This document shows positions 1-10,951 of a stretch of 64,000 nucleotides of DNA, in pieces. The position numbers were made by a program, and so were the translations under genes. Origin of the DNA: Prostheceraeus crozeri (lineage: Eukaryota > Platyhelminthes > Polycladida > Euryleptidae); assembly GCA_907163375.1 (NCBI GenBank), contig CAJQUW010003149.1, positions 1 to 64,000 of the forward strand. Direction: 5' to 3'. Each line of letters begins with the position of its first letter. The stretch's first letter is position 1. The notes beneath the pieces are model-generated. The model was not told the DNA's origin. It was given only the letters and a program-made list of their open reading frames with translations, and ran no database searches.

Positions 1-1900
1 TATTTCTAACTTATACAACTATTGAAACTTTATTTTTAACTTGTTAAACTGTTGAAACTTATTTTTTTCTAAACTGAAAAGATTTTATTTCTAACATACA
101 AACAGATAAAACTTATTTTTAACTTGTAAACTGTGAAACTTTATTTTAATTTAACTTGAAACATTCTACTAAACAGATAGAACTTTATTCTTAACTTGTA
201 AACTGGTGAACCTTCATTCTATTTCTAACATATAAACAGATAGAACTTTATTCGTAACATACGCACTATTGAAACTTTATTCTTAACTTGTAAACTATTG
301 AAACTTTATTTTTAACTTGTAAACGGTTAAAACTTTGTTTTATTTCTATCATACAAACAGATGAAACTTTATTCTTAATATATACACACTATTGAAACTT
401 CATTCTTAACTTGTAAACTATTGAAACTTTATTTTTAACTTGTTAACGGTTGAAACTTTGTTTTATTTCTAACACACAAACAGCTTAAACTTTATTTCCA
501 ACATACACACTGTTGAAACTTTATTTTTAATCTGTAAACTGTTGAAACTATATCTTTCACTTACAAATAGTAGAACGCTAAGTCTAACTTGCAAACTAGT
601 AAATCTTGCGATCTTATTTTAACAAACAGATAAAACTCTATTTCTAACATATACACTATTGAAACTTTATTTCTAACTTGTAAACTCTTGAAACTTTATT
701 TTTAACTTGTTAACGGTTGAAACTATGTTTTATTTCTAACATACAAACAGATAAACTTTATTCTTAACTTGTAAACTGATGAAACTTCATTTTATTTCTA
801 ACATACAAGCTGATAAAACTTTATTGTTAACTTGTAAACTGGTGAAGCTTCATTTTATTTATAACATACAAACAGATAAAACTTTATTCTTAATATACAC
901 ACACTATTGAAACTTCATTCTTAACTCGCAAACTATTGAAACCTTATTTTTAACTTGTTAACGGTTGAAACTATGTTTTATTTCTAACATACAAACAGAT
1001 AAAACTTTATTTTTAACTTGTAAACGGTTGAAACTTTGTTTTATTTCTAACATACAAACAGATAGAACTTTATTCTTAACTTGTAAACTGGTGAACCTTC
1101 AGTTTATTTCTAACTTGTAAACTCTTGAAACTTCATTTTGATATACAAACAGCTAAAACTTTATTTCTAACGTATACACCATTAAAATTTAATTTCTAAC
1201 TTGTAAACTCTTGAAACAGTTATAATTTTATTTTTAACTTGTAGACTGTTGAAACTTTATTTCTAACTGGTAAACTGTTGAAATGATATCTTTCATTTAC
1301 AAATAGTAGAACACTTTGTCCAACTTGTAAACTAGTAAATCTTGTTCGCCATCGAATCTAACTATTTAAATCTTCATCATGGAAATCAATGTTCCACAGT
1401 CGGAGTAAAAGTTTGAGATGATACACTCCTGGCAAACTAACTCATGAAGTAGCTTTGCTGTAATACATTTCTATCTGTAAACATATGATAATGTTAAAGT
1501 GAATCTAAAACTTTTCAGCTTATTAATTGTTCATCGTTGCATCAACGCTTTAACACGTGAACAGTTATAATTTATTTTTAATTTACACTTAGTCTAACTT
1601 GTAAACTAGTAAATCTTGCGATCTTATTTTTACAAACAGTTGCACCTTTATTTCTAACATATACACTATTGAAACTTTATTTCTAACTTGTAAACTCTTG
1701 AAACTTTATTTTGATATACAAACAGCTAAAACTTAATTTCTAACTTGTAAACTCTTGAAACAGTTATAATTTTATTTTTAATTTACACTTAGTCTAACTT
1801 GTAAACTAGTAAATCTTGCGATCTTATTTTTACAAACAGTTACACCTTTATTTCTAACGCATACACTATTGAAACTTTATTTCTAACTTGTAAATCTTAA
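1..1900. repeat. AT-rich minisatellite, ~29-bp unit
   Basis: A degenerate tandem array built on units like TTGAAACTTTAT followed by TTTAACTTGTAAACTG, about 29 bp each. A sister unit contains TTCTAACATACAAACAGAT. Units are mixed in a higher-order pattern: a block with CTTTCA, TTACAAATAGTAGAAC and AACTAGTAAATCTTG recurs near 560, 1290, 1590 and 1800. A unique-looking interruption lies at about 1345-1560. No coding potential is seen. The array continues off the left edge. Confidence 0.9.
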
Positions 1901-2361
1901 AACATTTCATATGGGCGATGATGATAGATGAAATAGTGTCAAATAAAATTAAGATAGCTTACACTTCTGATACAGGGATAGCAATCGACTGCGATCCATG
2001 TGTAAAGAGCTTGTTAGACTACGAAAGAGAGAAGTGTGTTATGTTGCGTGTGGCGCGTGAGTGTCCTCCCATTTCATTCCATTCATCAATTCGTCTCATT
2101 GATAGAGACAGGTAGAACTCATGGTTCTCATAACGTATGCAATGGAAAGTTTTAGGCAACCTTCGACAGTTGGCTAAATGTCGCCCTGGCGCGAATGCAT
2201 ACTACGTTGAGACAGAGGCAATCACTTGCAAACATGACGCAGAGAGGTTTAACAAGATTGACCATTGCCGAATGTCCCTTGCGGTATACATAGCTACGGG
2301 TTTCACCGCCGCCCTTTACAGGAACGCCCGTCGAAAGGAAGTATTACACCGAACTTCATTT

Positions 2362-2466
2362 GCAACGTTCAAGTTGACTGATAGCAGATTCAACTTAATG
2401 ATAGTATTCGCCAGTCCGAAGACTGCCCAGGGCAAACCGCGAGGAGGTTCTATCATGTCTTGCCCC
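2362..2466 (+). repeat. Direct repeat copy 1 (~105 bp)
   Basis: Starts with GCAACGTTCAAGTTGACTGA and ends at CATGTCTTGCCCCA. It is nearly identical to 2834-2940 apart from a few substitutions and a small indel near GCGAGGAGG versus GCATTGAAGG. The close match contrasts with the more diverged modules around it, so this duplication is recent. Confidence 0.8.
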
Positions 2467-2516
2467 ATGGTGGTCCTTAAGAGAGCCGATGGTTCGTTCT
2501 CGGGAGTAATGTCATC

Positions 2517-2783
2517 TTACACCCTACCAATTCTACTGAGAGAGTCTTTGACTCTCTCTTTGGTAGCACTGTCGACTTCCACACTAACTGGTACATGGCT
2601 AAAAAGTGGAATGTAGCGCCATTCCGTTGGATTGACAGCAGTTGCTGTCATCGGATTGCCAATCCGAGCAAGATTATTAAAAACTCTGTCTTGCTCCTCT
2701 AGCCTGACAAACTCCTCAAATAAATTTCGCGGCCTTAACTGCGGTCCGCGAGGAGAGCTGACTTGACTGTTCGGCGTCTGCAT
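2517..2783 (-). CDS. Small unrecognised reading frame (88 aa)
   Basis: The frame starts at an ATG at 2783 (MQTPNSQVSSPRG) and stays open for 88 codons. I choose this start because a consensus TATA sequence, GGTATATAAA, lies about 30 bp upstream on the same strand; an in-frame upstream ATG would place that TATA inside the frame. The predicted product is soluble and charged, with an acidic-basic stretch (LFEEFVRLEEQDR) and a C-terminal KERVKDSLSRI segment. I recognise no domain. It is bracketed by the two copies of the 105-bp repeat. It may be chance, or a viral-type gene with an extremely short leader. Confidence 0.25.
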   Translation of the reverse strand: MQTPNSQVSSPRGPQLRPRNLFEEFVRLEEQDRVFNNLARIGNPMTATAVNPTEWRYIPLFSHVPVSVEVDSATKERVKDSLSRIGRV

Positions 2784-2810
2784 GATTGAAATGAGAATGA
2801 GAGGCAGTGG

Positions 2811-2820
2811 TTTATATACC
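2811..2820 (-). promoter_or_regulatory. TATA-box-like sequence
   Basis: GGTATATAAA on the minus strand, 28 to 37 bp upstream of the ATG at 2783. This is the spacing expected between a TATA box and a transcription start, so transcription would begin almost at the start codon. Confidence 0.35.
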
Positions 2821-2833
2821 CCTCTAATGCGAC

Positions 2834-2940
2834 GCAACGTTCAAGTTGACTGATAGCAGATTCAACTTAATGATAGTATTCGCCAGTCTAAAGACTGCCC
2901 AGGGCAAAGCGCATTGAAGGCTCTATCATGTCTTGCCCCA
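2834..2940 (+). repeat. Direct repeat copy 2 (~107 bp)
   Basis: Second copy of the repeat at 2362-2466. On the minus strand it lies directly upstream of the TATA-like sequence and the small reading frame that begins at 2783, while copy 1 lies directly downstream of that frame. The two copies therefore bracket the frame. Confidence 0.8.
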
Positions 2941-4140
2941 TAGTGGCCGATTATACGGTAGTGTGTTAGTAGATTTCAATCATTGAAAAGGGAAGATGAG
3001 AATCATTTCATTTGTCTCATCAACGTTTATCATGGGAGCAATCATTGAAGGGACATCTAATGAATTACATTTCACTCTACTCCATATCATAAAGACTAAC
3101 CTTTGTCGAATGGCTGAAGTACTCTGACCTGGCGAGAGAAAGCGTCACGTTGAGTATGAAGTCGAACGCCCAACATGAGCAACGGCTCAGAGGTTTCGGT
3201 CTAACAAACGACGAACAACCCGTGCAACACAATCCCTCTACGGCAGTACCCGCCGTCCCGAAGGAACGCTCGAGCAAAGGAGGTATTACAGCGATGATGT
3301 GCTTTATGAGTAGAAGTGAATCTCTTGATAGCAAGAGACTATTCAACTAGATAGCAAGTCAAAAATAACCTGATAGCAGGACAAATGTATAGTCAGTAAT
3401 TTACACTTAGTGAGGAATGATAGATTTGAGTGTAGTGAGTGGCACTCGATCCCGTCGACAGCCCGAAGGCCTTGTACTGATCACTAGGGAAGTGAGAGAT
3501 CTTCCCCGATACCCGCTCTTTACAGCTGAAGACATCATTGTCACTGCCCCGAAGTGGTAACAGCAACGCCGAGTCAAAGGTAGTGAACAGTAGCTGGGAT
3601 CTAACCCCTCAAAGCTGCCTTAGTCTTAGTTAAATTTGAAATCTGATAGCAGATTTGAACTCAGCATACTTGAAAACCTTGAGGAAACATCCCAAGTTAT
3701 TGCTTTGATCTGCTTGATAGCAAGCCGTAGAGAGCTTGATTCACCAGCGTTTTGCAATGGAGATGTTTAGAGGCCACCCATGACAAGATAGCTAAGACTC
3801 AACCGATTGGCGTTCAAAGTGCTACGTTGAGAGCTGTGTCAAATGCCCAACATGAGACATGAGTTGTCCCAGCGGTTACGGTCTTAAATATGACACATTC
3901 CCTTGCCACACTTATCACTACGGCATCGTCCGCCGTCCCGAAGGAACACCCTGTCAGTGGAATATTACAGCAAAACTCTCCGTGTCTTGCTCGCTTTCAG
4001 TGAAAAGCCGCTTATACCATGAGAAGACTGGCTCAGACATCATTAAAAATGCTTTCATTGACTTCAGCAGGGTCGAAAACCCCAGAAAACCTCCAAAACT
4101 AGTGAATTTAAAATTTTCAACTTTTTAGCACTACTTATGA

Positions 4141-4379
4141 AATTTTATAAGTAGTCCATCACTTAGGGCAGGTCAATAGCGACCGAACCTTTTTTGAATC
4201 AAGTCAAACGGACTTGTAGAAGCAAAGTTACGAGCCTTTAAAGTTTTGGAGTCTTTTATGGCCTGGAGACGAAGGCCATCTCCTGGCGAACCTCTAAGTC
4301 TGACGGCTTAGCTGATATCAGCAATGAAATTTTCTAAGTCGGTTTCTTACAGAAACTTGGAATTTGGAATGTCCGAAGC
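4141..4379. other. Satellite flank, nothing recognised
   Basis: Transition sequence between the GC-richer block and the satellite. It shows words similar in style to the satellite (AAAGTTACGAGCC, GACGGCTTAGC) but no clear repeat unit and no gene. Confidence 0.4.
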
Positions 4380-6930
4380 TATCATCGGAGCTCAGAGAGA
4401 CGACCTACCTCTGACAATCGTTCTCCTCTAAATGACAAGTCTCCGTCGGTTCCCAGCTTATATAGTGTGTGGCGATCAGCTGATGACGTAATACCCATCA
4501 TCCAAACACTAAAAATCCCGTCTATCTCCGGTTCTAGTGCTCCGATTGAGCTGGAAATACACCATTTCCATGTAGAATTTGACGCTGAATCCGAATCTGG
4601 CCTCCGTTTTCCCATCCGATGCTTCGTTTTGGCTCTACAGTAGGCAGCCATCGCAAAAATTCTAACTCTGTCGTTTTTCCGAAAAATGTTGAAAATTTTT
4701 CTCGCTGATGACTTGAAACTCTCCGATTGACATGAAACTCACCATACAGATAAAGAATCTGACGCTGATTCCAAATCTGAAATCCGTTTTCCCATCCGAT
4801 GCTTCGTTTTGAAGCTAGAGCCCAAAACGTCCCAAATTCTAACTCTGTCGTTTTTCGCCAATGTCCCAAAATCTTAAATGGCGTCTCACATCTAAACGAA
4901 GACAGATAGGAACAAGCCGATTCTTTCACTGAATTTGTCTCACTCTTAGCTTTCAAACGAGCTATCGCACGACAAAATCCGTCCACTGGAAGCCAAAATC
5001 GAAGCAAGCTGTCCAGAGGGGGGGGGACGTCAGTGAAATTTCAAAATTTGATGAAAAATGTTTTGGTGACGGTCCCAGGTCGAAATTCTACACTTTGGAA
5101 AATTTTCAAAATTTTACCCATACAAAGTCACTCTGACACTTAGGATTTTTTCAGGTAAGCGAGCTCCGACCTAAAATCTTGTAACCGCTCTAACTTTTGA
5201 ACGGCTGCTCCGATTGACTCGCAACGAAAAATGCGGTCGAGCAGTGTTTCATCCTCTTTCCAATGCAAGTCGAACGAACAAAATCCGTCCACTAGAACCA
5301 AAGTTAGAACAAAGGGGGGGGGACGTCAGTGAAATTTCAAAATTTGATGAAAAATGTTTTGGTGACGGTCCCAGGTCGAAATTCCACACTTTGGAAAATT
5401 TTCAAAATTTTACCCATACAAAGTCACTCTGACACTTAGGATTTTTTCAGGTAAGCGAGCTCCGACCTAAAATCTTGTAACCGCTCTAACTTTTGAACGG
5501 CTGCTCCGATTGACTCGCAACGAAAAATGCGGTCGAGCAGTGTTTCATCCTCTTTCCAATGCAAGTCGAACGAACAAAATCCGTCCACTAGAACCAAAGT
5601 TAGAACAAAGGGGGGGGGACGTCAGTGAAATTTCAAAATTTGATGAAAAATGTTTTGGTGACGGTCCCAGGTCGAAATTCCACACTTTGGAAAATTTTCA
5701 AATTTTTACCCATACAAAGTCACTCTGACACTTAGGATTTTTTCAGGTTAGCGAGCTCCGACCTAAAATCTTGTAACCGCTCTAACTTTTGAACGGCTGC
5801 TCCGATTGACTCGCAACGAAAAATGCGGTCGAGCAGTGTTTCATCCTCTTTCCAATGCAAGTCGAACGAACAAAATCCGTCCACTAGAACCAAAGTTAGA
5901 ACAAAGGGGGGGGGGACGTCAGTGAAAATTTTTTCTCTCCGATTTCGCTGGAAACATCCTTCCTAACCCAAAATTTCACGTAGATTCCGAATCTGGCCTC
6001 CGTTTTCTCATCCGATGCTTCGTTTGGGCGCTACACACCAAAACGTCCCAAATTCTAACTCTGTCGTTTTTTCGAAAAATGTTGAAAATTTTTTCTCTCC
6101 GATTGACTTGAAACTCACCATACAGATAGAGAATTTCACGCTGATTCCAAATCTGAAATCCGTTTTCCAATCCGATGCTTCGTTTTGAAGCTAGAGCCCA
6201 AAACGTCCCAAATTCTAACTCTGTCGTTTTTCGCCAATGTCCCAAAATCTTAAATGGCGTCTCACATCTAAACGAAGACAGATAGGAACAAGCCGATTCT
6301 TTCACTGAATTTGTCTCACTCTTAGCTTTCAAACGAGCTATCGCACGACAAAATCCGTCCACTGGAAGCCAAAATCGAAGCAAGCTGTCCAGAGGGGGGG
6401 GGACGTCAGTGAAATTTCAAAATTTGATGAAAAATGTTTTGGTGACGGTCCCAGGTAGAAATTCCACACTTTGGAAAATTTTCAAAATTTTACCCATACA
6501 AAGCCACTCTGACACTTAGGATTTTTTCAGGTGAGCGAGCTCCGACCTAAAATCTTGTAACCGCTCTAACTTTTGAACGAAGACAGATAGGAACAAGCCG
6601 ATTCTTTCACTGAATTTGTCTCACTCTTAGCTTTCAAACGAGCTATCGCACGACAAAATCCGTCCACTGGAAGCCAAAATCGAAGCAAGCTGTCCACAGG
6701 GGGGGGGACGTCAGTGAAATTTCAAAATTTGATGAAAAATGTTTTGGTGACGGTCCCAGGTCGAAATTCCACACTTTGGAAAATTTTCAAAATTTTACCC
6801 ATACAAAGTCACTCTGACACTTAGGATTTTCTCAGGTGAGCGAGCTCCGACCTAAAATCTTGTAACCGCTCTAACTTTTGAACGGCTGGTCCGATTGACT
6901 CGCAACAAAAAATGTTGTCGCAAAAATTAA
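4380..6930. repeat. Complex satellite with 296-bp units and poly-G tracts
   Basis: The core is a tandem array in which runs of nine or ten G begin at 5018, 5314, 5610 and 5906, exactly 296 bp apart, followed each time by GACGTCAGTGAAA. Further G runs begin at 6394 and 6699. A second, older repeat of about 180 bp (CCGATTGA, then CATCCGATGCTTCGTTTT, then TTCTAACTCTGTCGTTTTT) recurs at about 4540, 4720, 5940 and 6100. The stretch 4680-5026 is duplicated almost exactly at 6060-6402. Long frames on both strands are a by-product of units that lack stops. Confidence 0.9.
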
Positions 6931-7722
6931 ATCTGTGTTCGTGGTAGCTTGTATGTCTCTCAAGTGTGTGTGCTTTAGAAGCCGCATAGGTGGATTATAA
7001 ATATCGAAGAAGTCAAGAGCTCGACTCGGCAGGCCGAGATCCAACAATAATACCTGCAGGCAGAAATTGGTAAAGTAACAGGTAGGCCTACCTCTACTTC
7101 ATTATGACATAGTCTGGTTCGTTGTGCTATATGAATACCATGTCATAACATGAGTGTCAAGATTTTAGAATTCAAATTCATTTATCAATGCACCCATGAT
7201 CATATAGAACATAAGAACAACCAAAATGGAATATTAATCATCAACATATGGCACGTTTGACTTTTCGGCCAATGAATTTGAAAGAGATGTGTAGGCCTAC
7301 CTAGCTTTAAACAATGTTGATTTGAGAGACAGCGAAAATTGATAGGTGGGGCCGTGGGTGGGCCTTGCTTATACATAGGCCCTATGTAGGCTTAGTCTTG
7401 AATTGTGATTATCATGTCGATTGTAGATCCCCTGCAATAGGCGCCACAAACATCATTATTTGACTGATTTTAGATACAGTATCACGGATAAGTAATGCGA
7501 ATAGCAATAATCTTGGCATCTGAAAGATAAAATTTGCGGAGTATTCATGTTCTCTTAGATTCAAAAATACAAATTAATTGTTAGCAGAGGTCGCCCCACG
7601 ACAAGCTTTCAAAAAGTCATTTCATAACAAAGCAGTTTAAGAATATGGCTAAATGATAATGTGACACCTACTGTGCATTGTATAGCTTGATAAAAACATC
7701 AGATTAATTCTCTTTTCCTCAC
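6931..7722. other. No gene seen; copy A P-element 3' part missing
   Basis: Non-coding, AT-rich sequence with several TAGGCCTA-type words. The fourth, long exon of the copy A P-element would be expected here on the minus strand, by comparison with copy B, but I find no match in any frame and no left terminal repeat. The element therefore seems to end in the intron after exon 3, between here and the satellite. Confidence 0.5.
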
Positions 7723-7851
7723 CTAGCTGAGGGTTGTTCACATTTTGAATGTTCCAAAGCTTGAGGAAGAAGTCCAGAACGAATGCTGTGCCCGACCAGC
7801 CGGACTCGTCGTAGTATCTCAAAGCTGCCGTTGTTGATTCACAGAAAACAG
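7723..7851 (-). pseudogene. P-element copy A, exon 3
   Basis: A 129-bp exon bounded by acceptor ATTTCAG and donor GTGAGG. It encodes VFCESTTAALRYYDESGW, then VLDFFLKLWNIQN. Copy B exon 3 is also 129 bp and encodes VFSESVVAGLRFYRENGW, then VVDFFLKLWNIQN. Length and splice phase are conserved between the copies. This lies in the P-type transposase region downstream of the GTP-binding segment. Confidence 0.85.
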
Positions 7852-8406
7852 CTGAAATTGTAAAGCAATTGCTATCATTTTATTCAATAAAGCGCTTAAC
7901 ACCTATCACTTAATAAGTGTTAGGAATTATTACACATTACCGGTAGTGCATAAGTGTAGGCCTGCATGATTGTACATTGTACAGTGCATGGACAAGATGA
8001 ATTTATTCAATTTACAGAATTCCATGATAAAATAAAGCTTGTAATTTAAACAATTAATACAACGAAACACTGTAAGCACATGAACGTACTTGCAAACAAC
8101 ATGTTTTATGATAATAAAAGAAGACACTCTATCTATAAATGTAAAGAATATAGGCATAAGTGTTAAATGATATAGGCTACTTAAGTCCACCGGCATATGC
8201 GCAGAATAACTCCTTTTGAACTTCTTTTTAGATAACTCCTTAAACACGAATTGCTTTAGAGCTCAAATGATTTTGTAGTTTTTTGTAATGCGACGATTCA
8301 TTCTGCTCACGAATTTAAGATAGAATTATACATTTGTGCCCCATTTAGCACACTATACATGTAGGGTAATATAGTAACGTTCAAATACGTGGTACTGGTA
8401 ACTTAC

Positions 8407-8608
8407 ATAATGCTAAAGTAGGAGAAGTGCGCTGTAGATTGGATGGGTTTAATGCATCTCGCCTCAAACGATGAGCTACTTTCAGCAGCATTGTCTCTTC
8501 TTTTTCATACAATTGGCGGATATGACGAAATTCTGCTCTCGATTCTGCCAAAATAGCTTCGTGACCAGCTGGTGTTCTAAAGACACCACCTCGTTGAAAA
8601 TTATTGTA
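8407..8608 (-). pseudogene. P-element copy A, exon 2 (downstream part)
   Basis: After the hAT (9744-30350), a short piece at about 9723-9743 encodes HNMKNIY. Then, across the pogo-like insertion, 8608-8407 encodes NNFQRGGVFRTPAGHEAI, then EFRHIRQLYEKEE and SPTLAL. The matching copy B segment is NNWQRKGTFVIPSGFETI. The exon ends at a GTAAGT donor (8401-8406), the same position as in copy B. Confidence 0.85.
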
Positions 8609-9720
8609 CAGTAGAATTCGCATATATCGGCTTCGGCTATATCGGCGGTTTCTTTTTGTCCCGGCAGAATTTCCTATCTTTACCATATAATCGAGTTCGC
8701 TTATATCGGCTTCGGCTATATCGGCGCATTTTCGCTGTCCCTGACAGAAAAAATCGTTTATAACGGCGGATTTCCTGGAAATCCTTAAGCGATGTGTTTT
8801 GCCTAGAAGAGTCACTAGAATGACAGTATATGTGGACGCGGATGGCTGTAGATTCTGTTAGGACTATCGGATTCTAACTATTCTAGTGGCATGTCAAAAT
8901 TTAGATCTTCTACAATTCATCTCGATCATGTTTGGGGGTTTGATCCAAAATTGTGGAATCTAGCAGCCGAGGAAAGATAACTAGGCTTGCCACTGTATCT
9001 CACTGATAATTCTCACATAATTAGTCTTTCATTCGACGTGATGATTGCATTGTTAACGCCTTCACCTACGATGCTATTGTCAGACCTGACTTAGTGACTG
9101 TTGCGTCATCAAAGGAGCACAAGCTACCGTCGAAAACATTGTTGAGTTCGATGCATGTCCTCTCTCTAGACAGAAAGCGGCTCGCCACCCCATCCATCTC
9201 CATGGTTTCGCCTGCACGTGACTCTTAGCAGCGTCTTGATTGACTTAGATTGGCTGGCTTCGCCTGCACGTGACTCTTAGCAGCGTCTTGATTTATGCAT
9301 ACTCTTCTTTGTTTTGTGCTTCATATAGCAGGTAAGCATGTAGGCATGAAGAAGCTTCAATCTTCTTGATTCAAAAAGCATACTCAGTTTTTGACAAACA
9401 TAGTGATATCCGGTTTGCGATACTTACGTTGCAAGCATCAGTTCAGAAAGGCACAATTTTTAGATATCTATTGATTACATAGACACAATTACATGTACAT
9501 GTTGGACAATAAGTCAATATGTACATGTATTTAAGTATAGCAACGCAATAATTCATGAGTCAATACATGTATATACATTGTATGATGCATGGCATGATCT
9601 CAGAGCTCGTGTAGATTTCACAAAACTTCAAAATTCAGGGAGTTCGCATATATCGGCGGTTCGCGTATATCGGCGGTTTTCGTCTGTCCCTTGAGGCGCC
9701 GATATATGCGAATTCTACTG
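8609..9720. mobile_element. pogo/Tigger-like non-autonomous element
   Basis: Inverted ends CAGTAGAATTCGCATATATC at 8609 and its complement ending at 9720, flanked by TA on both sides (8607-8608 and 9721-9722). A CAGT start with a TA target site is typical of pogo/Tigger elements. Inside each end the word TATATCGGC recurs several times (near 8625, 8640, 8700, 8715, 9650, 9667), as subterminal transposase-binding repeats would. An internal tandem duplication of about 60 bp (CGCCTGCACGTGACTC) lies near 9205-9290. No transposase frame is present. Confidence 0.8.
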
Positions 9721-10289
9721 TATATATTTTTCATGTTGTGCACCAGAGCTGGAAACGGGCCGGAATTTCTCGGCCCGGGCCCGTGACGGGCCGAAAAAGA
9801 TGGGCCCGGCCCGCGGGGGCCCGTGTTTTAATTCTTTGTTAACAACGTAAATTCTTTAATACAAATGAATGATGAATAGGAGTCATATACACTATTCATT
9901 GAAATTGCTCCATATTTGTTTATTATTGTATATTGTTAACGTTTCAACTATTCATATTTAGTCTATTTAGGCACAGTTTAGTCTCATAGGCTCAGATCTT
10001 AGTAAGATTTGGACCTGTTGTATACACAACATTTTTTAAACAGATATCATCGCGCTGATATTGCGCTTACTATTTATGGAATAAGCTAGTTTTTAGTCGC
10101 ATTTCGTTAAACATCATGATCAGTTTATCTAATTCTATACCGTACCGTAATCGTAATTCCTAAACAATTATAAACTATTCTCATGGAAAATATGTATCTA
10201 TTCAAATTCAATCGTTCACTCACACTCACAACTACATGTTAGCACAAAACTAGTATATATCACACAAGTTGCATAACAGTTATACTGTA

Positions 10290-10502
10290 CTACCACAGGT
10301 TTTGTTTAGCAGCCATCTGCAGTACCATAATGGCATCCACAGTTGAACTGTGGATGCTACTTCGCCTTTCATTTATGATTTGACCGGCAGCACTACAATG
10401 TCTTTCTGATTCTCCACTCGATCCTTGTATCACAGTGCGGATCTTTGAACAGTGCGGGCGATTGCTGACAATATGGGGAATGTTTCTTTCACACGTTTCC
10501 AA
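10290..10502 (-). pseudogene. hAT transposase (outer element), C-terminal dimerisation domain
   Basis: Encodes GESERHCSAAGQIINERRSS, then DAIMVLQMAAKQNLW and a stop. This matches the hAT dimerisation motif, which usually reads SERVFSAAG, then RxxL and a hydrophobic tail. It is the natural end of the transposase, and the left inverted repeat of the element lies about 550 bp beyond it. Confidence 0.8.
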
Positions 10503-10951
10503 AAGTCCAAAGGATTGGTATCTTGGTTGTCAGAATTCAAGGCGATGTATTCGTTCCATTCATGTTCCAGGCAGAGATCCAGGGAATTATTTGTTGTCTT
10601 ACTCCCACCTCTATATTCATTAAAGATGTCTGAAAATTTAAATAATCTTATTTACTACGAGGTCATTATCTATACAATACAGAAAGAATTTTTGTTTGGA
10701 TAACAGTAAGCAAACGTAAAACTTTTGTCTAAAATATTATTAACAAAGCTGTTGCTTGACGAGAGATGAGTATAACATGAAAGATGTTAAAACCAATGTT
10801 ATTACATACTACGATTGTAATATGTTAACCATATATAAAGATCGTCCTTAGGATATAATGCCTAATTTTATATAACTGTTATCTGTTTTTCTTTTGTATT
10901 GTTATTAACATTCCTCAAATACATGTATGACTGAAATGATTTTACAAAATA

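Larger units (their letters stand above)
2200..3975 (+). repeat. Three diverged copies of a ~155-bp module
   Basis: Stretches at about 2200-2352, 3140-3296 and 3820-3972 share the same order of words: ACGTTGAG, a CAACATGA-like word, a GGTT-containing word, then CCGCCGTCCC or a variant, GAAGGAACGC or AGGAACGCCCG, and finally GTATTACAGC or AATATTACAGC. The copies are clearly diverged from one another and are spaced irregularly, so they are not a young tandem array. No protein frame is kept open across all three. Confidence 0.55.
1918..4140. other. Unassigned GC-richer block with internal repeats
   Basis: Base composition changes abruptly from the AT-rich minisatellite to roughly balanced GC. 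Short open frames occur on both strands, but none matches a family I recognise. The block contains the word TGATAGCAG or GATAGCAAG many times, a long direct repeat and three diverged copies of a module, which are listed separately. It could be a fossil of a virus or element with unfamiliar proteins, or a structured non-coding repeat. I cannot decide from sequence alone. Confidence 0.5.

Noticed and set aside
1-1900. CRISPR-like array
   Set aside because: Units are degenerate tandem copies without unique spacers, in an animal genome.
1918-3975. Ribosomal RNA or tRNA remnants
   Set aside because: Words such as CCGTCCCGAAGGAAC look RNA-like, but I found no match in order to conserved rRNA segments and no cloverleaf.
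4534-6383. Long frames with the peptide KRSIGWENG as a repeated-domain protein
   Set aside because: The frames follow the satellite units, occur on both strands and begin and end with unit boundaries; no known domain fits.
7930-8247. 105-aa minus-strand frame in intron 2 of P element A
   Set aside because: It lies between exons 2 and 3 with no similarity to anything recognised and has AT-rich intron composition.
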